Positions 21,343 through 34,241 of a stretch of 42,482 nt of DNA are shown piece by piece. Within the stretch, counting starts at the first letter, position 1. Each line of letters begins with the position of its first letter. The position numbers and the translations under genes are program-made. Under the pieces are notes generated by a model. It did no database searches. It was not told where the DNA came from and saw only the letters and a list, made by a program, of their open reading frames with translations. The DNA is taken from contig NGBS01000045.1 in NCBI GenBank assembly GCA_002245135.1, positions 1-42,482 of the forward strand, given 5' to 3'. The DNA is from Proteromonas lacertae. Lineage: Eukaryota; Sar; Bigyra; Opalinata; Proteromonadidae.

Positions 21343-24300
21343 ATGAACATACCGATTAGTAATCGTTATGGTATACCCATTTTATTTATTTTACTAGAAT
21401 CATGTGAAGAAAGACAAACATCAATTCATAAACACATCCTGGATTATCTAGATAACAAAATAGCTAATCCACCGCCAATTCAGTGGTTGTATTTATTTAT
21501 TATTTTTAATTTGTAATGTAATTAGCTCAATTATATGTGATTTAGATAACGTGATTTGTGTTATTACTATAGTTGGTTTGCTTTTAACATATGGCTTTAA
21601 TGATGCGCCATTCAAATGGGAATGCATAGTTGAAGCTGTTTTTTTCTTAATAATGTTAATAGTACGTGTATCTTTTTTAATCAGAAGAAAATTATGGATA
21701 AGAACTCGTCATTATGAAAGACTAAAACAGCAGATCCAATCAATAATAAACAAATACACTCAAGCCACTCCAACATGTCAAAAATTCGGTTGTATAAGTA
21801 TTCCAGGAATAGAAACAATATTAATCAAACGAATAGAAAATAACAAACCTGTTTGGGAAAGAACCACTCCATTATACCTTAAAGAAAATGATATAATAGC
21901 AATGGGAAGTGGACAATTCTCTCCCTGTGAAATAATCGAAATAAAAATTAACAAACACGATCTTACTGAACCTTTACATTTTAACAGAAATGACAAAATC
22001 AATTTTGATGATATAGATGATATAATCGATAATACAGAGCAAATAAACAGAAAACCAGAATGTATTTTAAAGAATTGTCATAATATTCATTTATTTAAAG
22101 TAATAAAACCATGCTTAGATGATTTATTGAATGATGTAATGGAATATAGAGAATGTATGCCAAAATCACCCTCTACAACATGTCAAAGTGATAAAAATGT
22201 AACAATTAACACAAGTGCCAGTAATAATTTAAGTAACTCTAAGTTTAGTCGAACTTTACCTCTGTGGCATAATCAGTTGAATTATATATATAATATTTAT
22301 AGATTAATATTGTGTATTATATCAATAATAGTGTTATGTATTGGTGTTGTTACAGTGTTTATTAACGATAATCATTATAATTGGACGATGTATATTTTTT
22401 ACAGACCAATTATTATTCTGAATTGTACACCATTTGTGATTATTGATATGATATTTTACTTTGTCAATTATTCATTATTTACATTTCTTTATACATATTG
22501 GAATGAAAGTAAGAAGGAGAGATATATTCAAAGATATAATGATACTGATGTAAAAGAGAGCAGAGATTATCCAATTGTCAGTGATATTGTATTAAAGGAA
22601 AGAATAACCATATTTAGTAAGGATTTTATTAGTAATTTTATTAATGGAATATATAATGAAATTGGATTTAAATTTGGACCGTATTAATATATTATTATAT
22701 TCGTTATTATTTATATTGTATAGAATTACTGAAGATGCCAATATAATGCCACTTATGAATGACAATATATTCGAAATGTTGAATGAAACTAACGATATTT
22801 GTTTGGTGGATAATAATACAGTTTGTGACGATATTCCTCAAGTTGATGAAGCTTATATACCACAGACAAATGGTGAAGGTAATTTTGTAAGTTTATACAG
22901 TGAAGCAGATGCTGTTAATAGAATAGAGTTTGATAGTCCAAGATGGAAACATCAAGATCAATTGCCATTAATCAAGCCTTTAGGCTTGAACTGTTTATTA
23001 TTACATCAAGCTTTACAGAATAAGATTCAATCTATTGATCCAGATATACCTGAATATGATGGTATTAAAAAAGAAGAAGTATTAAAAAGGGAAAGTAATG
23101 TTAAAAGTGATGATGATCTTCAAGATGATTTACATTCACTCACTATTATGTTGAACCATTCATTAGGATCAAGTTTATCATTATCATTAAACGAATTAGC
23201 AACAGAAATCGGATTTACATTAGATGATAGTAAAAGATATAATATACTTGGAGGATTTAATTATTTAGGAGCTTCACAGATCACTTCACAAGAATATTTA
23301 GATGCAAATTTAGGATTTTTATATCAATGTAATGGGTTTATAACTAGAGTTATAAAGAATGCTAATAATCCATCATTAACACCAACTCCAATTGATGAAT
23401 TGACTCCAAGAAGAGAAAGAGTTTATTCTGAATACAAAATGTATGGTAAAACTGGTGATATGATAAATGTCCATTTAGTTGGTGATGCAAGGTTGTTATT
23501 ACCAACTTGTACCCATCTGTGGAATGGAAAACAAACAATACCAATTACTGATAGTTATCGTACAGAAATAATGAATAGAATTATAAGAAAATGGAGTACT
23601 GAAGGTTATTGTATTTCTTTAATGTGTTATACATTTGTTACTGCTTATATTGAACATCCTGTAGAGAATCACAATCCAATTGTTTTACCACAGGATGAGA
23701 ATTGTTTTACATTAGACAGTGATAGTGATGAAGATGATGATAAAGATAACTTTAGACCAAATCAAAATAGAAATATTTCACAACAACAACCACTTGATGA
23801 TATAAGTGAAGAAGCAACTGATGAGAATAAAAGGTTAAGACAATCGCCCGCTATATTAACACCAACGCTTTTAGGTACAAGTGTCAGTTTTCATATATCA
23901 GTTACACCAACTCCAACTGATGATTATCAATCAAAACATATTATTAAAGGCTTAGGTAATTCCTTAAGTAAATCACAAAGTGATAGTGTATTGAAGAATA
24001 AAGAATCAGAGTGGAATGATACTCCCATATTAGATCCTAAGAATATTGTATTATTAGGATTAACTGCTACACAAGAAAGACCAAAACCAGAGTTTCAGAA
24101 GTTCTTTGATAGATTATACGATGGTGGAGTAAGGTTAGTTTATTTTAGCAAAACAGATCATGTAACAACAAAGAATCTATTACAGAAAATGGGTATTAAT
24201 ACTGATTGGAATTGTTATATTACACTAAAAGATCGTGGATTACATTATGATAATAAACAATTAGATAATTGGTATGAAAATGCAAACTACCATTTGGCAT

Positions 24301-25506
24301 TAAAGAAATTAGAAAGCATATTGAATCTGTAGATCAAGTTCCGTTGAAAGTTCATTGTTTTATAAGAAGTCATCCTCTTCGTATAAAAGAGATGATTGAT
24401 ATAATGATTGAGAATGGATTGACGATTTGTACAATGGGAAGTTGTTATTTATCATCAAATTTGGATTTCTTTAATCAAAGTGATATTAGCATTTCTATAA
24501 ATCGTGATTTTGAAAAGTATAAACATTGTAGTCATGTTTTACCACCTCCTAAAGAGATATTTATTACTGAATCTATACTCTCTTATAATACATCATTAAA
24601 ACTATCACATAATACACAATTAACTTCAATTATCCCATTACTAACAATGAGTAGATCATCAGTTAAGAGTATTACCAATTCACTTTTGTATTATATTACA
24701 ATCGCAATGATGAATATTGTTATGTATTTAATAATGTCAATTACAACAATTCCATTCAATTTCATTGGTTCTTCTGTTTTAATCATTTCTATTATTTCCA
24801 GTGTTTTAATGTCTATTTCCATATTTTTGAATAATGATAATACAGTAGAAAGCTATTCAATTTTGCCAGAAAAGAACTTAGAAAGATTACACATGCCCTT
24901 ATTTGAAAGATTTAAACCAATAGCAAGTGGTTATTTCTTAAGATCTTTGTTTTCAGGAATTGTCTTAGTGTTGTGTTCAATATTTATATTTACAGATAAT
25001 CTATCAGAAGAAGTAAAAGATGGATGGAATATATTCATATACAATGAGAAAAGTTTAGATGAATATGATGTTTCAGTAGGAGATGCAGTGATGGAAGTTG
25101 AAGTGTTTTATATATTCTATTCAGCTGTATTGTTAATTATTCATGGCTTCTGTTCAATGTCTCAATATCAATCAATAATTGTGACTAAGCCATGGAAATC
25201 TAGAATATTTTACATTTGTTCATTAGTTACAATTATTATTCATGTGATAATGGCAATATTAGTTGGTGTAAGTTATGAATCAATAAATAGACTGTATAAG
25301 TTTAAGATGAAATATCCTTGGTTTGTATGGTTAATAGTATATTATTATTATTATTATATATTATTTAATAGATGGTTGTTTATATGCTGTTAATAATAGT
25401 GATTGATGAGTTATTGAAAAGAAGAGATAGAGTTCCATATGTATCAAATCAAATATTCAAAAGAATGGTATTTAGATCTAAACTTGGAATGTATTCTCCA
25501 AGATAA
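21343..25506 (+). CDS. TMEM94: TMEM94-like P-type-ATPase-related ER membrane protein
   Basis: TMEM94 is a large multispanning ER protein related to P-type ATPases and implicated in magnesium handling. Two N-terminal membrane helices lead to an RRKLWIRTRHYERLKQQIQ segment, as in TMEM94. Further landmarks are LIKPLGLNCLL (human LTSLKPLGLNVLL), EGYCISLMCY, VRLVYFSKTDHV, KMGINTDWNCYITL, the QSDISISI hinge, several C-terminal helices and the closing FRSKLGMYSP (human FETKLGMNSPF). No DKTGT phosphorylation motif is present, as in the family. Introns: 21371-21397, 21489-21525, 22681-22723 and 25337-25371. An apparent -1 break near 24313-24332, just before HIESVDQVPL, looks like one A missing from a run. 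The stop is TAA. Confidence 0.85.
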
Positions 25507-25614
25507 ATTACTTTTATTGTTCTTTTGTTTATTTTTATAAATAACAAAAATGAATGGATATAGAATGTATGATTTTAATAATAATAATAAGTTGGAAATG
25601 TTAATTAATAACAT

Positions 25615-28171
25615 TTAATAGTTTTCTACTGGTGCGACTTTCTCATGTTTTTCTTTCTTTACTCTTCTGAATATACATACAGAAATACCACAAATCAATA
25701 AAACACCAACTAAACATCCAATTACTATTCCAGCAACTGCTCCACCACTTAAACCATCTTCTGATGGAGTAATACTTCCACTTCCTTCATAAGCAACTTT
25801 TTCATCATCAGGAATTTCTGGTTTTGGATATATATCACTATAATCATCATTAGGTTTGGTTGTTGGATAGGTTAAATATTGATTCTTTATATCATCAAAT
25901 ACTTCATCCACTTTCAATTTCATGTAATTCATTGTTTCATTAGAATCTTTGTTAAAATCAACAACTTCTAATATGTTTGATATTCTAAATACAGCATCAT
26001 AATCAGTAATACCACATTTTCCATTGTTTAACATATAAAATTTCTTAGTTCTGAATACACTACTACCAAAAGATACTTTACTGATTTCTTTTGATAATAA
26101 TGCAGAATAGTATTCGATGTAGAAAATATAACTATTTGCTTTGTAAATATAAATATTTTCACTATATGAATAATTGAAACTATAATCATCAGGAATTGTT
26201 GTTGGATTAAAAGTAATATCTGCATAATTGTCAATTGTTGCTTTTGCTATACTCATTATAAATATAAAGTATTATAAATATACTTTCTCTTTTAAAAGAG
26301 TATGTATTACCTTTAATTGAAATAGTTATACTATCTCTTTCTCTCTTGATAATTGTTGGTTTTGATGAAAAATAATCATTCACAACTAATCTAGAATAAC
26401 TCTCAAAGTCTTTTACTGATTCTTTTTTGTTATTATAATTTTTGGTATAGGAGATGTAACTATGCTGTTTATCATATCCTGAATCTTCCCATTTTATTTC
26501 ATCTAATAAGTATATATAAGATAATATACTGATGGTTGTATTAATTTCGATATTATACACATATTGAACAAAACAATTTGAATAATCATAACTAGATGAT
26601 ATAAATTTACTACAATAATCTTTTACATTAACTGTGAATGTGTTTGGAGTAATAAAATAACCTTGATAATTATTGTTAATACTGTATTCCACTTCATAAT
26701 ATCCACTAATATCGTCATCTGCTGTAGCTTTATAAGCATTGACTCTTTCGTTTGATTTCATTAGTCTTCTAGTAAGACCATAACATGGATCTGAACTCTC
26801 ATAGTCAAAATTTACTTTATTCTGCAATTTTTCTTTGTGACTTTCTAACACTTCATCTATTCTTCTTGTTATATTTGCATATGCTATTCATAATATTATA
26901 AACTTAATAAATTATTATACGCATTTTTGTATATTTAGCAAAAACACTTATACCATAAAGAACATCGAACCAATCAGACTGAAGATCATTAAGATAATTT
27001 GTACAATAAATATTGTATTTATCAAATGGAACAGAAAAACAATATAATCCATTTTCTGTACCTGAAATATTAACTAATGTATAACTTTCATAATCAACAA
27101 ACTCTATAATTTTATTGAGTGTATAAGAATCGCTATTATAGTAAATTTCATAATAAAAACCAGATGTAAATCCACTAATTCCATTCTCATTTTCATTTAT
27201 GAATGTATAAGAGGTAATTGGTTCTTTTTCAAAATTAGAATTGATTATTTGATTAACTATGTAGTTTTTCCTTTTGTTTATATTAACATTAAAATATTCT
27301 GAATTGAGTGTTTGAGAATAAACTTCGATTGTAAATGGTGTTTCATATTTTATTCCATCATCTTTATTTTTATCTTTATCATCCAATCTTATAACATTCA
27401 ATATATTTGGATTATTGTCTATCTCTTCATAGTAATATGTATATTTTGTGGTCTTGTAGGAGGTTGGATAACTTGTATAGTTTACACAAATTACAGTTAA
27501 CTTACCATCACTTAACATTATCACAGCAAAGTCATTACTATATTTATTTTTAATTCTATCACTAATACCATATAATTTTGTTTTATAAACTGGAGATTTG
27601 ATTATTCTTTCTTCTTGTTCTTTAATTGTATTGATAAAACTATTCATTACTGTTCTACTATCAGCTAATTTCATATCATATTCACTCAGATCACTATATG
27701 GATATCTGGAAGTAGAATATATTTTTCTGTCTGGAAGTCTTACATATTTTGTTGAACCAATTGTACTATAATTATCTAACAGTATAATCATTAAATTAAA
27801 TACGATAATGATTTACTTTCTGACCAACTAAATTAACATTGACATAATATGATCCATTGTTTATATTACCAACTTCAATATCATTGGAGTAATAATTTCC
27901 ATTTTTAATGAATGAAAGTTCAGATGGTAAAGCAAAACTAGTTATATTTTCCATATTTAATTGCTCATTGATAGTAGTAGATTCTAATTATAATAATTTA
28001 ATAAATATACCATTTCTTTTAAGTGTTGTTACAGAGAAGAAATCTGTGGTTGGTATTTCAATACTCTTTTCTTTGATTGTAATTAAACAAGATGGGTTAT
28101 CATTGACAGCTTTGCAAATATCAGATTTTTCTATTCTCATCTTTTTAATTTCTCTATGAAGATGATATATT

Positions 28172-28202
<31 letters not shown>

Positions 28203-29621
28203 CTTGCAAGTATAATATCTTCTTTCAAGATCGTAATTTTTGAAATCATCATTTCTTTGCTTATCAGAAAAGAAAACAATTGATTTATCTTCATCTAAAC
28301 TTGTTATTGTCAAAATTGCTTTTGTATTACATTGATTTTTGTTTATATCACTTAGTGTTATTCGGTATATCATTCTACTGAAATAATAATCTGAATAATA
28401 TGAACTTCTTGTAACAGTAGCATAATAATCATTTGTCAAGAATGTATTATAATAATTACTTCCAATATCTATTTCACTATGTTGATTGTAGGTTAATTTT
28501 GGATATTCAACTTCGGTCATTTCAAAGTCTTGATTTGAACAACTACTTACAGGATAATCTCTTTCTATCTTCTCAATCATTTTCATTGTATGACTATGAA
28601 TGAATTCTTCTGTTTCATATTTAACATCATTTGCACTTTCTATTATTGTATAATAATAGTTAATCATACTATCAATGGTGTATCTAGTTCCATATACAAA
28701 GAAATTACTTAAGCTTAAGCTATTTCCACAGTAGCAGTATTTATCATCAGGTAATAACATCATACAATCATAACTTTTACCATCAAACGATAAACTCCTT
28801 CCATCATCTATTAACATATATAATATAAATTATATATCTATACCATAATCATGTATTATCACCTCTCCCTTTTTCAAATGAAATATTTTATTCATATAAT
28901 AGTAATTATAATAGTAATTTTCTATAACTGATAAAATTTCATAGTTATTTTCATCATCTTTCTTTGTATAGATGAAATTCTTGATATTTGGTTTATAAAA
29001 TGTAAAGCCAATATTCTCCATCAAATAGTTAACTTCTGATTCACTTCTTTCAAGAACATTATTAATGATAGAGTATGAAATGTAACTAAGTATATGCGAT
29101 TGAAATCTATTTAATGCCTTAATACAATTCATTTGTTTAACTTGTCTATTTAACAATAAAAACATCAATATATACGCATAAGTGTAAATACTTGAAGCAG
29201 ATATCTTATCACCACAATATAAACTGTTAATAGTACTTTTATCAAACTTATAAATGGATTTATCTTCGATTAAGGATAATTCAATAACATCACTTGTATA
29301 CTTATACATTGAGTAAAATATCTTGTAGTTATCATCATTAACATCAACAACATTAACAACACAAAGCGTTGTGCTGTTAAATACGTACATATCGCTATAA
29401 CTTTTACTCATAACTCCAATTGGCAGTTTGTTTCTTCTATCTTCACACACGTTTGAAGAACTTAGCTTGTGAGGTGATTTGACTTGATCAACTTCTCTAA
29501 TTGAGGAGCTTTCAACTGCAAACAACAGAACTGAATAAAGAATAAAATAATAGTGATACTGCAAAACAAAATAACTCTTGAAATACTTTCCATTCAAAGG
29601 CGAGAATAATTCAAAATTCAA
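25615..29621 (-). CDS. Large single-pass type I surface protein of unknown family
   Basis: I do not recognise the ectodomain. About 1,100 residues start with a hydrophobic N-terminal segment (FILYSVLLFAVESSS) consistent with a signal peptide. A Tyr/Asn/Ser-rich extracellular region with scattered Cys pairs (CMMLLPDDKYCYC, KSDICKAVNDNPSC) follows. Near the C-terminus a Gly/Ser hinge leads into one transmembrane helix (AGIVIGCLVGVLLICGISV) and a short basic tail ending KVAPVENY. Minus-strand introns include 28808-28843, a (TA)n-containing one near 28155-28203, and others near 27990, 27785, 26885 and 26260. Spliced exons stay open throughout, with no frame break, and the stop is TAA. Repeated hydrophobic beta-strand-like patterns suggest several related extracellular modules. 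It may be an adhesin or receptor, but nothing in the sequence proves either. Confidence 0.6.
28179..28202. repeat. (TA)n microsatellite in an intron
   Basis: About 12 TA units lie at the 5' end of an intron of the surface-protein gene (minus strand, GTATATAT... ending CATAG near 28155). Confidence 0.8.
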
Positions 29622-30393
29622 AAACGGTTTTTTGAAATTAGTGCACTTTTTTAAAATTACTAATAAACTATATATATTTCAAATTATTACTCATATTTGG
29701 CTTTATAAGTGATACACATCATTAATATACTCATAAACATTACAATATACATCAAATTGACCATATTGAGCTTTTCGAATTAATTTGATAGTCGTTAGTA
29801 TTTGATGCAAGAATTACATATTGTATCTTTTTCTTCCTTTCTCTCAAAATTTAGTATAAATATCATATCCCTATAATGTCTTACTAATCATAATCCATTT
29901 CTTATACTTTATATAAACTCTTTACACCATATTTTGCCATATATAGTACATTCAATATCATTAGCATACAGCATATTCTAGACATTACCCTTGAACAATC
30001 ATTTTCAGAAACTGTTTGAATTTTTCTGATTTTTTTACATCCCCTATCAAAATACTTTGATATATCAATGCACTTTAGATGATATTATTCAATAACTACA
30101 TGTTCTTCAAAAATTCATTCTCTTTAACTACTTTATTTGATTAGATACTCCTATGCTTATACTTATTTGCATTATTGAATTCTAAGTAATTATATATTTA
30201 TATCAAATACTATTCAATACTCTCAATAAAACAAAAAACGATGAAACGACATTACTGTATTTTTGTGTATTTCTTTATCTTCATTATTCAACAACCAAAT
30301 AGAAAAACAATTCATATAAAACTTATACTATAGTATAATTAAAAATGAAAAATATATAATTTAACAAATTACCTACACAATAAGCAAATATTT
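29622..30393. other. Intergenic spacer, no gene seen
   Basis: 772 bp lie between the 3' end of the AGC kinase and the 5' end of the surface-protein gene, both on the minus strand. The sequence is AT-rich with frequent stops in all frames. No tRNA, repeat array or motif gene is apparent. It should contain the kinase 3' UTR and the surface-gene promoter. Confidence 0.6.
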
Positions 30394-32686
30394 CTAACCA
30401 CCCTCCCAATGAGGATCATCTATCTTAATAAACTGTTCATCATCAGAAGCACATCCATCATCACCTGCCACTTTCAATGGACGGAACGTTTCTGAGAATT
30501 CAGCTGGATATATTGGCGTAGGAACATACGGAGTCTCCATATCCAATATATCTACATAATAATAAATACATAATATACGTTTAAAGTCAATACAACTAAA
30601 GAACGGGTGTTTTTTCATATCTCTTGGATTAACCATTCTTTTATTGGGATCTTTATCTAATAAACATTGAATAAAGTCTTTAGCTGCATAACTAATCGTT
30701 TTGTTCAAACAAAACAACTTTCTCTTCTCTAAAGGAGGGAATTTCAATGGTTGAAAACAAATATTATACAATAAATCTTTTCCTTCACCTTTGAAAGGTG
30801 TAAATCCAAATAACATTTCATATATAAAAATACCATAAGACCACCAATCGATTCTTTTATCATATTCATTGCCTTGTGCTATTTCTGGACTTACATATTC
30901 TAATGTTCCAACTAATGAATTTGTTCTTTCCACTCTGATTCTTGTATCATTATTATCTTTCTTATTATCATCATATTCTTCTATAAATAATATATTAAAA
31001 TTTCATATATTTTTACTTTTAGATAAATCAAAATCTGTCAATATAACGTGGCCTGTTTCGTGTATTAATACATTTTCTGTTTTTAAATCTCTATACATAT
31101 ATCCTTTATTATGTAAGAACTCTAAAGCTAATAGAATCTCTGCTGCATAAAATATTGCTTGATTTTCTGGAATTCTGTAATGCGGTTGAGTTGATAAATA
31201 ATGGAATAAATCTCCTCCACAACAATACTGCATTGCTAAATATAAATTATTCTTTGTAGCAAATGCATAATGTAATGTGACGATGAATGGATGTTCGACA
31301 AATTCCATTAATTGTCTTTCTCTCATATATCTATCCAACTACAAAATAATTCAATTAAAAATCTAAATATAATATACTCTTCTTTTACCAATTTCATTCT
31401 CTTTAAATATCACTTTTAATGCAAAATATCTATTTCTACTTGGTAAATTCTATAATATAATATATAATAATAATATAATATACATGTCCTCTTACTAAAT
31501 ATACAGTTCCACTTGCTCCTTTTCCAAGAAATTTAATTAATTCGAAATTATGCAACGATACTTGACAATTCTTTAAAGTAATGGATTTTATATAACATTC
31601 ATATTGTAATCTTTTCTCTTCAAATTGACGAGGTGTTTGTATATGTTGTTTTGAATTCTTTCTTATCAAATTTTGGTGGATATTTTGCTTTTTTAAATTT
31701 TCGATTACTTTGTTTTTATTTTTGCTATTTTCATCTATTGAAGATGTTCTATCGTGTGCTGCTGAACTTTCAGACTTTGGAACGTGAATATAATCCGAAT
31801 GTGGCATTTCACTACCTACTGATTCTGATTCTTCTTCTCTGTTTAATAAACTACTTTTTCGTTTGCTCTCGTATCTCATTACTTGCTGTGGTAATTGTAA
31901 TGCTATTATATAATAATATAAACATCATATATATACTAATTAGAGATTGAACTAAATTTGCAGCATCACTTCCAGATTCTATTATATTCACTGTTTAAAT
32001 ATATATTAATATTTATATACAGTAATTTCCTACTTGTTGAATCACACTATCTGGAAGATTATTGTAATATTTGGCTTCTTGTAACTCTTTCAATTGAAGT
32101 AACATCAGCATATATTGATTTGAACATTCTTCTATAAATACGCCTATATTTTCATTAATTGTGAATAATTTGTTAATTAAATTCAAATATTCGTGAAATA
32201 TGTTCTTGTAATCCTCTTTATGCGTATCTCCATCAAATTCTATTATTCTTGTGATTAATAGCTGAGATATTTGAATTAACACAGGAATAAATCCTTTCTC
32301 ACCCATTTCTTTTAACACATCTTTATTAATATACTTATACAACGACTTAATTACACTAGGGACAGCTTGAAAAATCCTATCACCTGAACGAGAAGGAGAT
32401 ATTGTACCATTTGCAACAGAATACAATTCATGATAAAAGAAATTGGTCAATGATGTATATACAATTACAAACTATTAATAGATGATATTGCTTTATTATA
32501 CAATCTGTGAGAAAGTTAAGCTGCTTTGAGACTTTTCATTATTAATTCTTTCACCCAATTTTGATATATTATACGTAATTCCACTGATGGTAAGCTCACT
32601 TTCTATGATGTTCAACAATTCGTCAATCTAGAGAATAAAAAGTTAATAAAACAAACATGTTCTTCCTGAGTATCTTCATCTTCCAT
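30394..32686 (-). CDS. AGC-family protein kinase with DFD motif and helical N-terminal region
   Basis: Ser/Thr kinase of roughly 675 aa. The helical N-terminal region (LLNIIESELTISG..., NLINKLFTINENIG) and a basic/Ser-rich linker are not recognised. The kinase domain starts near 31550 with IKFLGKGASGTVYLV. It continues with FALKVIF (ATP Lys), EHPFIVTLHYAFAT, YRDLKTENVL, LTDFDLSK and GTLEYVSPEIA, then WWSYGIFIYEMLFGFTPF and HPFF. DFD in place of DFG and the short T-loop resemble the plant AGC VIII/phototropin and fungal Nrc2/Fpk1 group rather than PKA or RSK. About eight introns of 25-40 nt, the first after DTQEEH, rejoin in frame. One of about 27 nt near 30555-30582 is a multiple of three and could be retained. 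The stop is TAG. It is probably active and no frame break is seen. Confidence 0.82.
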
Positions 32687-33171
32687 TTATTATTGATTGA
32701 GACGGAATTTATCTTTACAAAAATAAACACAAATGATAAATAAAGTTAAAATTTATAGTCGTTTCTTTTTCTTCATGTCTTTTCGCTTTTTTGAGTTAAA
32801 TTGGGTTGTTATGAGAGAAATGAAATAATAAAGCAATGCATCATATAGTATTATACAAAATGATAAGATTTTTATGTCTGATTTAATTAATTATAAGAAG
32901 ATAATTGTTCTAAAATTATGGTTGTTTCATTTCATTTTTGTTTTTTGAATCTTTTGATTTCAATTACAAATTAGGCCAAAATATTTATTATAAGCAAGTT
33001 AAAGGAATTAAATGATGTTTATAGGTAAATTTTAGCAAAATAATGGTTTAAACTTTAGAATCTATTTTTTAAACTATTATATAACATAGGATATAGATGT
33101 ATTTAGATTATGGATTATAAATATGTGGATATACTATTATTATTATTAAGTTTATTAACATATTGAAATAA
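32687..33171. other. Intergenic spacer, no gene seen
   Basis: About 485 bp upstream of the AGC kinase start. It is AT-rich, dense in stops, and contains no recognisable RNA gene, repeat or coding exon. It probably holds the kinase promoter and the 3' flank of the neighbouring IPT-like gene. Confidence 0.5.
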
Positions 33172-34051
33172 TCAAAATGTATCTGAATTTATAACAACAT
33201 ATACTTGAGTTTCTTCTATTTTAGCATATTGAAATGTTTGTAATGCTAAATTTGATGGAGTTCTTAACTCTAATTCACCATTTTCATTCAATATTGCTGG
33301 CGATATTCCTACTATTTTAGTTGAACTAGTCATTTTACCATCTTTATCTTTTCATATTGTATTTACTACAAATTTCACTTTTATATTACCAGTATCTTGG
33401 AAATAAGTATGTTGTATTTCTCTTTTAATTAATTGTGTTTGAATGTTATTATTATTATCTGATTCATTTAATAGTAATTTCATTTTCATTGGTGTATATC
33501 CTTGTGCAACTCCATATTCTGGGAATATTCTTTCAATTATTGGAGGATAATAAACAATAAACTGTAGAATCTGTTTAGAATAAGAATGGCTGTTATTCAT
33601 TGATATTTTTACATCATAAATACCATCACTTCTAAACTATTTTAATATAATATATAAGTATAATACTTTCCCCAATGTGAATTTAATAGTTTTTTCATCT
33701 GTTCTCCTTCTTGTTACATTAAATATCTCTTTATTATCATTATAAAAACCTATTATAATGTGATTCGATTTGAATATATTAATACCAGTTAATTTAAAGT
33801 CATTATATCCACCAATTTGTTTACATCCTGGAGTGATTCTTCTAAATATTGGTTCATCATAGATCAATAAACTATCCATTGTATTTTCTTTACGTTCAGA
33901 ATAAAGAAATCCATTCATTGTAATAGTAACAAAACACTTTCCTGTATATTCTAATGGAGGTTTACAGGTTAATACAATTTTATCATTCTTTGTTCTCTTT
34001 TGTTCTGCTGGGTTTACCACTTCTTCACCTGTTTCAAATTTGAATTTTACT
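33172..34051 (-). pseudogene. Fragment of an IPT/TIG (Ig-like) domain protein
   Basis: IPT/TIG domains are Ig-like folds in receptors and cytoskeletal proteins. Minus-strand exon 34051-33667 encodes beta-strand-rich sequence (KIVLTCKPPLEYTGKCFVTITM, here shown only in part) and EPIFRRITPGCKQIGGYNDF, a typical IPT strand A/B with its Gly-rich turn. A small GTATTA...AATAG intron near 33642-33671 joins it to SDGIYDVKISMNNS and then IIERIFPEYG. The frame meets an in-frame TGA near 33350 but stays open and domain-like after it (GKMTSSTKIVGISPA). It ends at another TGA at 33172. Upstream (34052-34240) the same strand keeps coding-like composition (DYSMVCEIPHFNYECAA), again broken by in-frame TGA codons. 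It is most likely a decaying gene, and no start can be assigned. Confidence 0.5.
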
Positions 34052-34241
34052 CTAAATCAATGTATAGATTCAGCAAGAGATGCACAAGTCATTTTCAAAC
34101 ATATATCTTTCCATTTCTTTTACTCTTCAGTTAGCATTTTCCTTCAATTGTCACTCTTTAGTAGCAGCACATTCATAATTGAAATGAGGAATTTCACAAA
34201 CCATACTATAATCATTCTCAGATTTTGCTGTTGTGTATAAC

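Noticed and set aside
21551-22687. TMEM94 gene first considered as an ordinary P5-type ATPase
   Set aside because: No DKTGT motif, and the PLGLNCLL, KMGINTDWNCYI and LGMYSP segments follow TMEM94 rather than P5 ATPases.
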